Source: an uncultured Senegalimassilia sp. (GTDB taxonomy: Bacteria > Actinomycetota > Coriobacteriia > Coriobacteriales > Eggerthellaceae). Taken from it: DNA of 14,564 nt. Shown here one piece after another: positions 11,230 to 14,564 of this stretch (within the stretch, counting starts at the first letter, position 1; every line of letters starts with the position of its first letter). The notes below the pieces were generated by a model. It had not been told where the DNA came from and made no database searches. It was given only the letters and a program-made list of their open reading frames with translations. Made by a program: the position numbers and the translations under genes. The stretch lies in contig NZ_CAKTYH010000042.1 in assembly GCF_934632265.1 (NCBI RefSeq), positions 1 to 14,564 on the forward strand, given 5' to 3'.

Positions 11230-12201
11230 CTATCCCCTAGGGTGCGCTCTATGGTGCTCGGCGCCTAAACGCTCGGGAGTGGTATGCGTGTAGATTTGCG
11301 TGGTAGACAAGCTGGCGTGCCCGAGCATCTCCTGAACGCTGCGCAAGTCGGCGCCTCCGGCCAACACATCGGTGGCGAAGGTGTGGCGCAGGTCATGCGG
11401 CGTGATGGTGGACGGGAGCCCCGCAGCGGCAAGCGCCTGCTTGAACATCTTGCGCATCGCATCGGTTCCCATCTGGTTCCCGCGCGTTGAAACGAAGAAG
11501 TACGGGCATTCCTTGTCCTTGACAAGCTGAGGACGCGCGAACAGCAGGTACGTGCGCATGCTCGAAAGCGCAAGATCATGCAAAGGCACGATGCGCTCCT
11601 TGGACCCCTTGCCAAGCACGCGGCATTGGCCCTGATCGAAATCCACCGCGGAAAGCAGCAACCCGGAAGCCTCCGACACGCGCGCGCCGCATGCGTACAA
11701 GAACTCGAGCAACGCTTGATTTCGCATCTCGGAAGGCGTTCGCCCGTCATACCCTTGGGAATCAAGGCGTTTGCCGTACACGCCCAGCAGCGCGGCGACG
11801 TCTTGAGGACGCAGATGATGCGGCAGGCGTTTCGGCTGCTTGGGACCCGAAAGCGCGCTGGCGGGGTCTTCGGACACGACCCCGTTCACGTTAAGCCACT
11901 GGAAGAAGGTCCGCACGGCAGACAGCCTGCGATTGACCGTGGCTCGCGAGTACTGCGCCTGCTCAAGCTGGCTCAAGTACCGGCGAAGCTGCCTGTGGGT
12001 GGGATGCAGCCCATCGACGCGGGCACGCTTGGCCCATCGGGCGAAATCCAGCAGATCGATCCGATACGCGCGCAGAGTGTTCTCGGAAGGGTTTCGCTCG
12101 ATTCGCCATGATTCGATGAAGCGTCCGATGGCCGCGTACAGGCTTGCGTCAACGTCCTTGGGCGCTTCATCACTGCAGTCAGGTTCGGCCTTAGGCGCCA
12201 T
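11230..12201 (-). CDS. xerC: Xer-type tyrosine recombinase (XerC/XerD)
   Basis: A 323-aa protein, slightly longer than the usual ~300. The N-terminal SAM-like core-binding domain (about 19-113) contains NTLRAYRIDLLDFARW and RRLSAVRTFFQWL. The catalytic domain holds the full set: R174 (CGARVSEA), K198 (GKGSKERIVP), H269 and R272 (PHDLRHTFAT), H295 (LGHASLSTT) and nucleophile Y304. Xer proteins resolve chromosome dimers at dif during division. Placement after trmFO with an 11-bp overlap matches the Firmicutes trmFO-xerC/codV arrangement, so this is the housekeeping enzyme and not a phage integrase. ATG at 12201; the frame open to 12333 lies within trmFO. XerC versus XerD cannot be decided by eye. 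Confidence 0.9.
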   Translation of the reverse strand: MAPKAEPDCSDEAPKDVDASLYAAIGRFIESWRIERNPSENTLRAYRIDLLDFARWAKRARVDGLHPTHRQLRRYLSQLEQAQYSRATVNRRLSAVRTFFQWLNVNGVVSEDPASALSGPKQPKRLPHHLRPQDVAALLGVYGKRLDSQGYDGRTPSEMRNQALLEFLYACGARVSEASGLLLSAVDFDQGQCRVLGKGSKERIVPLHDLALSSMRTYLLFARPQLVKDKECPYFFVSTRGNQMGTDAMRKMFKQALAAAGLPSTITPHDLRHTFATDVLAGGADLRSVQEMLGHASLSTTQIYTHTTPERLGAEHHRAHPRG

Positions 12202-13588
12202 GCCCGACGGCTTTCCCGGCGCAGCCCAACAGCCCGCAAGCGCGCAAATCGCCGCAATAGCGTTCAAGGGCTTCAGAACCGCGCTCGGCATAGGCGGCAT
12301 AGCGCTGCCCCTTGTTGCGGATGCGCTGAGCAAGCGGCGGCATAATGCCGAAGTTCACATGCATGGGCTGGTAATCAACGGTATCGGGACTGGTGGCGTA
12401 AGCCAGCAATGCGCCGAACGCCGTTTCCGCCGGCAGTTGCGGGGCTTGCACGCCGCCGAGCAGCGCGGCAACATGAATCGCCGCATGCAGTCCAGAGCGG
12501 ATAGCCTCGCAATAGCCCTCGGTGCCCGCCAGCTGGCCGGCCACGAACACGGGCACGTCAACGTCTCCAGTGCTTTTAAGCCTCAGTTCGGGCGTCAGCA
12601 GCTTCGGCGCGTTGATGAACGTGTTGCGGTGCATGACGCCAAAGCGCGCGAACTCGGCCTGCTCCAAGCCGGGAATCATGCGGAACACGCGTTTTTGCTC
12701 GGGAAACGTCAAGTTGGTTTGGAAGCCGACCAGATTATAGCTTTCCCCATGGGCATCCTCGGCGCGCAGCTGCAACGCCGCCCACGGGCGCCTGCCCGTG
12801 GCAGGATCGGTCAAGCCGACGGGCTTGAGCGTGCCGAAGCGGGGCGCATCGACGCCCTTGCGCGCGATCTCCTCGATAGGCTGGCAAGCCTGGAACAGGT
12901 CGCGCGTTTCGAATTCGCGACGGATCACGCGATCGGCGCCGACCAGCTGCTCGATGAACGCCTCGTATTCCTCGCGCGAAAACGGCGCGTTCAGGTAGTC
13001 TCCAACCTGGCCGCCCGCATCCTCGTAGCGGCTTTGACGGAACAGCTTGCCCATGTCCAGCGAATCGGCCATGACGATGGGAGCCGCCGCATCGTAGAAC
13101 GCCATATGATCAGACCCCGTGATCTGGACCAGGGATTCAGCCAACGCATCCGAGGTCAACGGACCGGTCGCCAAGATAACGGCATCGGCGCCCTCGCAGG
13201 CCTGCTGCACCGAGCATATCTCGGCATGCTCCAAGGAAATGCCCGAATGCTCCTGAATGCGCTTCGTGATCTGCTCCGCGAACGCCTCGCGATCGACTGC
13301 AAGGGCGCCGCCGGCTGCCACGGCGTTATCAAGGGCCGCGGCATGCACCTGCGACCCAAGCGCGGCCAGCTCGGCCTTCAGCATGCCAGCCGCGCTTTCC
13401 GGCTTCGTGCTCTTAAGGCTGTTAGAGCACACAAGTTCGGCGCATAGGCCGGTTTTGTGCACGGGCGTGCCCTTTTCAGGGCGCATTTCCACAAGGCGGA
13501 CCGAGAACCCTCGGTCCGCTAGCTGCAAGGCCGCCTCGCTTCCCGCAAGACCGGCTCCGATGATTGAGATTTGTTTCAAAGTATCCAT
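12191..13588 (-). CDS. trmFO: TrmFO, folate-dependent tRNA (uracil-54) methyltransferase
   Basis: A 465-aa protein. The FAD-binding motif GAGLAGSEAALQLADRG is at 11-27, then VEMRPEKGTPVHKTGLCAELVCSNSLKS with C54 in the conserved CSNS. Also present are a nucleotide-binding DAVILATGPLTSD, CQPIEE in the central part with the second conserved cysteine, and the C-terminal FVAGQLAGTEGYCEAIRSG. It makes ribothymidine at position 54 of tRNA from methylene-tetrahydrofolate and FADH2. The start is taken as the ATG at 13588; ATG 13600 is possible, and neither has a strong ribosome site. It follows dprA by 20 nt and overlaps xer, so the three genes form one operon. Confidence 0.94.
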   Translation of the reverse strand: MDTLKQISIIGAGLAGSEAALQLADRGFSVRLVEMRPEKGTPVHKTGLCAELVCSNSLKSTKPESAAGMLKAELAALGSQVHAAALDNAVAAGGALAVDREAFAEQITKRIQEHSGISLEHAEICSVQQACEGADAVILATGPLTSDALAESLVQITGSDHMAFYDAAAPIVMADSLDMGKLFRQSRYEDAGGQVGDYLNAPFSREEYEAFIEQLVGADRVIRREFETRDLFQACQPIEEIARKGVDAPRFGTLKPVGLTDPATGRRPWAALQLRAEDAHGESYNLVGFQTNLTFPEQKRVFRMIPGLEQAEFARFGVMHRNTFINAPKLLTPELRLKSTGDVDVPVFVAGQLAGTEGYCEAIRSGLHAAIHVAALLGGVQAPQLPAETAFGALLAYATSPDTVDYQPMHVNFGIMPPLAQRIRNKGQRYAAYAERGSEALERYCGDLRACGLLGCAGKAVGHGA

Positions 13589-13608
13589 GCGCCATAGCAT
13601 ACCAGACG

Positions 13609-14553
13609 CTAGCCCATTGGCCCCCAACGCCCATCAGGATAACGCGCGAACGAACCCGCTTGCTCGCCAACCGCCAGCCGTTCCATCAACCAAGGACGCG
13701 CATCTCGGTTGCCGCAGTGCTCGCACGCCAGCTCGAAAAGCTGTTCCATGCCCAACGGCTCCGCTTGCAGCGCGGCAGTGAGAGGGTCTGCAGCCACGCG
13801 GCCCGCACCGCGCGCGCCCTTCGGCCCCCTCGATTCACTCCGTCCCCCTTCCCCGACCAGCCCGTGGGCATCCTGGATTTTCAAGCAACCGAACACGCTG
13901 AACAGCACATCGGAAAACGATTCGTCGTCTACCACGGGCGTTGCACCTTGCACGAGCAGACGGTTCGCCCCCTTCGAGGAAGCCGAGTTGATGGCACCGG
14001 GCACCACCAGCACATCACGGCCTGCAGCAAGCGCCTCATCAGCAGTGGAGAAGGTCCCCGAGGGCAAACCCGCCTCCACGATAAGCGTCGCCCGTGCCAG
14101 ACCCGCGATAAGCCGGTTCCGCGTTCGGAACTGCTGGGGCAAGGCTGGCGCATCCCAAGCGTGCTCGGAGACCACCGCCCCGCCGGACAGCGCGATCCGC
14201 TCGAATAGCCCCGCATGCTCTCGAGGGTAGGGCACATCGCAACCGCCGCCTAGAAACACCACCGTGGGCGCGCCTGCGGAAAGCGCCGCCTCATGCGCTG
14301 CCGCATCGCATCCACGAGCGCCACCGGATATCACCGCGATGCCCCGCTCGGCCGCAAGACGGGCGAAGCGCTTCGCCGCGCCGGTGCCATACGGCGTTGC
14401 CTTACGTGCCCCCACCACGGCTAGCCCTTCCGTAAGCGCTTCGGGGTCGCCGAGCACATAGAGACGCTTCGGCGGTCGCGGAATGGTGCGCAAAGCAGCG
14501 GGGAACCTTGGGTCATCGGGCAGCAGCACCGTCCTCATTCCTGCCAACCGCAT
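13609..14553 (-). CDS. dprA: DprA/Smf DNA-processing protein
   Basis: A 314-aa protein. The Rossmann-like core shows VVGARKATPYGTGAAKR (46-62), ISGGARGCDAAAH (75-87), VFLGGGCDVPYPREH (99-113), FRTRNRLIAGLA (142-153) and VLVVPGAINSASSKGANRLL (181-200). Most family members read SGLARGID and FPRRNR at the matching places. A variable linker (about 230-250) leads to a C-terminal winged-helix-like domain. DprA loads RecA on incoming single-stranded DNA during transformation. ATG at 14553 is preceded by AGGGGCAGGGT, but the frame remains open to the window edge, so a longer N-terminus (the usual SAM-like domain) cannot be excluded. Confidence 0.88.
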   Translation of the reverse strand: MRLAGMRTVLLPDDPRFPAALRTIPRPPKRLYVLGDPEALTEGLAVVGARKATPYGTGAAKRFARLAAERGIAVISGGARGCDAAAHEAALSAGAPTVVFLGGGCDVPYPREHAGLFERIALSGGAVVSEHAWDAPALPQQFRTRNRLIAGLARATLIVEAGLPSGTFSTADEALAAGRDVLVVPGAINSASSKGANRLLVQGATPVVDDESFSDVLFSVFGCLKIQDAHGLVGEGGRSESRGPKGARGAGRVAADPLTAALQAEPLGMEQLFELACEHCGNRDARPWLMERLAVGEQAGSFARYPDGRWGPMG

Positions 14554-14564
14554 ACCCTGCCCCT

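Noticed and set aside
11230..12201. Tyrosine recombinase as a second phage integrase
   Set aside because: Its overlap with trmFO and closeness to dprA match the housekeeping xerC/codV position, and it lies beyond the element boundary.
11840..13447. Long rightward open frame of 535 codons
   Set aside because: It is antisense to trmFO and the start of xer, both unmistakable. Its Arg/Ala/His-rich composition is the usual shadow of a high-GC gene.
1..14564. tRNA gene as attachment site, rRNA, CRISPR array or insertion sequence
   Set aside because: I saw no cloverleaf, no regularly spaced repeats and no transposase. A serine integrase does not need a tRNA target.

Overview
The window looks like a piece of a high-GC Coriobacteriia chromosome, most likely an Eggerthellaceae-type gut actinobacterium. 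This is inferred from the high GC, from trmFO in an actinobacterial-looking context, and from Firmicutes-like gene order (dprA, trmFO, xer); no sequence search was run. It falls into two parts that meet near position 8897.

Positions 1-8897 look like the right-hand part of a temperate prophage (or related integrative element). The leftmost ~3.8 kb is a leftward, tightly coupled early operon. In transcription order it holds a small ORF, a single-pass membrane protein, an unknown protein, a RusA-like resolvase, a DUF1351 protein, an ERF single-strand annealing protein, a replisome-organiser-like protein with a zinc ribbon, an HNH protein and a truncated ORF. A ~370-nt untranslated leader precedes it. 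Upstream of the leader lies a prohibitin/SPFH membrane protein gene with its own leader. Both leaders carry the same 20-nt boxA-like element, and a 26-bp inverted repeat brackets the SPFH gene. A rightward gene for a winged-helix/membrane protein (5066-5626) follows; it overlaps a leftward 71-aa membrane protein gene antisense.

Positions 5471-8897 form the genetic switch and lysogeny module. A Cro-sized XRE regulator is transcribed leftward, followed by 25-aa and 71-aa membrane peptides. A second XRE regulator, an Ltp-type superinfection-exclusion protein and a large serine integrase are transcribed rightward. The 145-bp divergent region holds two good promoters and three related ~21-bp dyad operators. 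The order int-ltp-repressor|cro resembles the lysogeny module of Streptococcus thermophilus phage TP-J34.

Positions 8898-14564 look like host chromosome. A TerC-family metal exporter is preceded by a yybP-ykoY (Mn2+) riboswitch with an obvious terminator platform. Next come an unknown membrane protein and a YgbA-like cysteine-rich protein, both rightward and ended by a terminator. A leftward cluster of dprA, trmFO and a Xer-type tyrosine recombinase closes the window. The integrase and terC stop codons abut with no gap, so the right attachment junction is probably at or very near 8897.
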